From positions 1,433,501-1,497,500 of the forward strand of contig CM077653.1 of assembly GCA_039707465.1 (NCBI GenBank): 64,000 nucleotides of DNA. The letters run 5' to 3'. Source of the DNA: Rhabdophis nuchalis. Taxonomy: Eukaryota; Chordata; Lepidosauria; Squamata; Natricidae. Shown here piece by piece: positions 63,986 through 64,000 of this stretch. Each line of letters opens with the position of its first letter. The first letter of the stretch is position 1. A program made the position numbers and the translations under genes. Under the pieces are notes generated by a model. That model did no database searches, was not told the DNA's origin, and worked only from the letters and a program-made list of their open reading frames with translations.

Positions 63986-64000
63986 TTAGTACAGAAGCTC

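Larger units (their letters stand above)
51701..64000 (+). other. ZBTB16: ZBTB16 intron downstream of the first zinc-finger exon (3' end outside window)
   Basis: After the donor at 51701 no further PLZF finger sequence appears; the next finger would encode FVCDQCG. The intron therefore continues to the window end. It holds hAT-like MITEs, an L1 with a nested Penelope-like element, a cluster of palindromic MITEs and several putative conserved blocks. Confidence 0.8.

Overview
The window is vertebrate nuclear DNA, most likely from a squamate reptile (lizard or snake). The evidence is the repeat set: a full-length Sauria-type tRNA-derived SINE with an 8-bp target duplication, CR1 LINE 3' ends with ATTCT-type tails, several hAT-like MITE families with TIRs and 8-bp target duplications, L1 ORF2 fragments, and LINE tails carrying CCGCCC...GGGCGG hairpins that run into expanded TTTA or ATT microsatellites. 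There are no bacterial-style operons, CRISPR arrays or phage genes.

Only one host protein-coding segment can be supported: a 98-bp internal exon at 51603-51700 on the plus strand. It has a strong polypyrimidine tract and AG before it and a GTAAGT donor after it. It encodes KLHSAMKTYGCELCGKRF...LRMHLLAHS, one C2H2 zinc finger that I recognise as the first finger of ZBTB16 (PLZF), a BTB/POZ zinc-finger transcription factor. Everything else is therefore best read as ZBTB16 intron: about 51.6 kb upstream of the exon and 12.3 kb downstream. The BTB-encoding exon and the later finger exons are not in the window.

The intron alternates between three kinds of sequence. (a) Non-repetitive, AT-richer blocks dense in homeodomain-like words look like conserved noncoding enhancer candidates (about 0.5-1.7, 5.56-5.99, 9.6-10.5, 15.35-15.66, 16.0-16.4, 17.4-17.7, 18.4-20.6, 23.3-23.6, 24.2-24.4, 27.1-27.2, 32.1-32.9, 34.6-35.0, 37.6-38.4, 41.6-41.9, 42.6-43.0, 46.5-47.25, 49.0-50.45, 56.2-56.5, 59.2-59.6 and 62.46-63.06 kb). 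(b) GC-rich filler has many poly-G/poly-C runs. (c) Interspersed repeats are often nested: an L1 inside a hAT MITE at 38.4-39.9 kb, a foldback element inside a SINE at 43.1-43.6 kb, two CR1 ends in inverted orientation at 20.6-21.1 kb, and a Penelope-like repeat inside an L1 3' UTR at 53.6-54.6 kb.

The most interesting signal is in that last nest. The sequence at 54049-54095 can be folded base by base into a complete type I hammerhead ribozyme, with all core residues present, three stems and a UC cleavage site. Two other repeat families in the same intron (12.7-15.1 kb; 13.1, 35.3 and 36.1 kb) carry decayed hammerhead-like cores. Palindromic approximately 110-145-bp MITEs are unusually clustered, with six copies between 55.4 and 61.8 kb.
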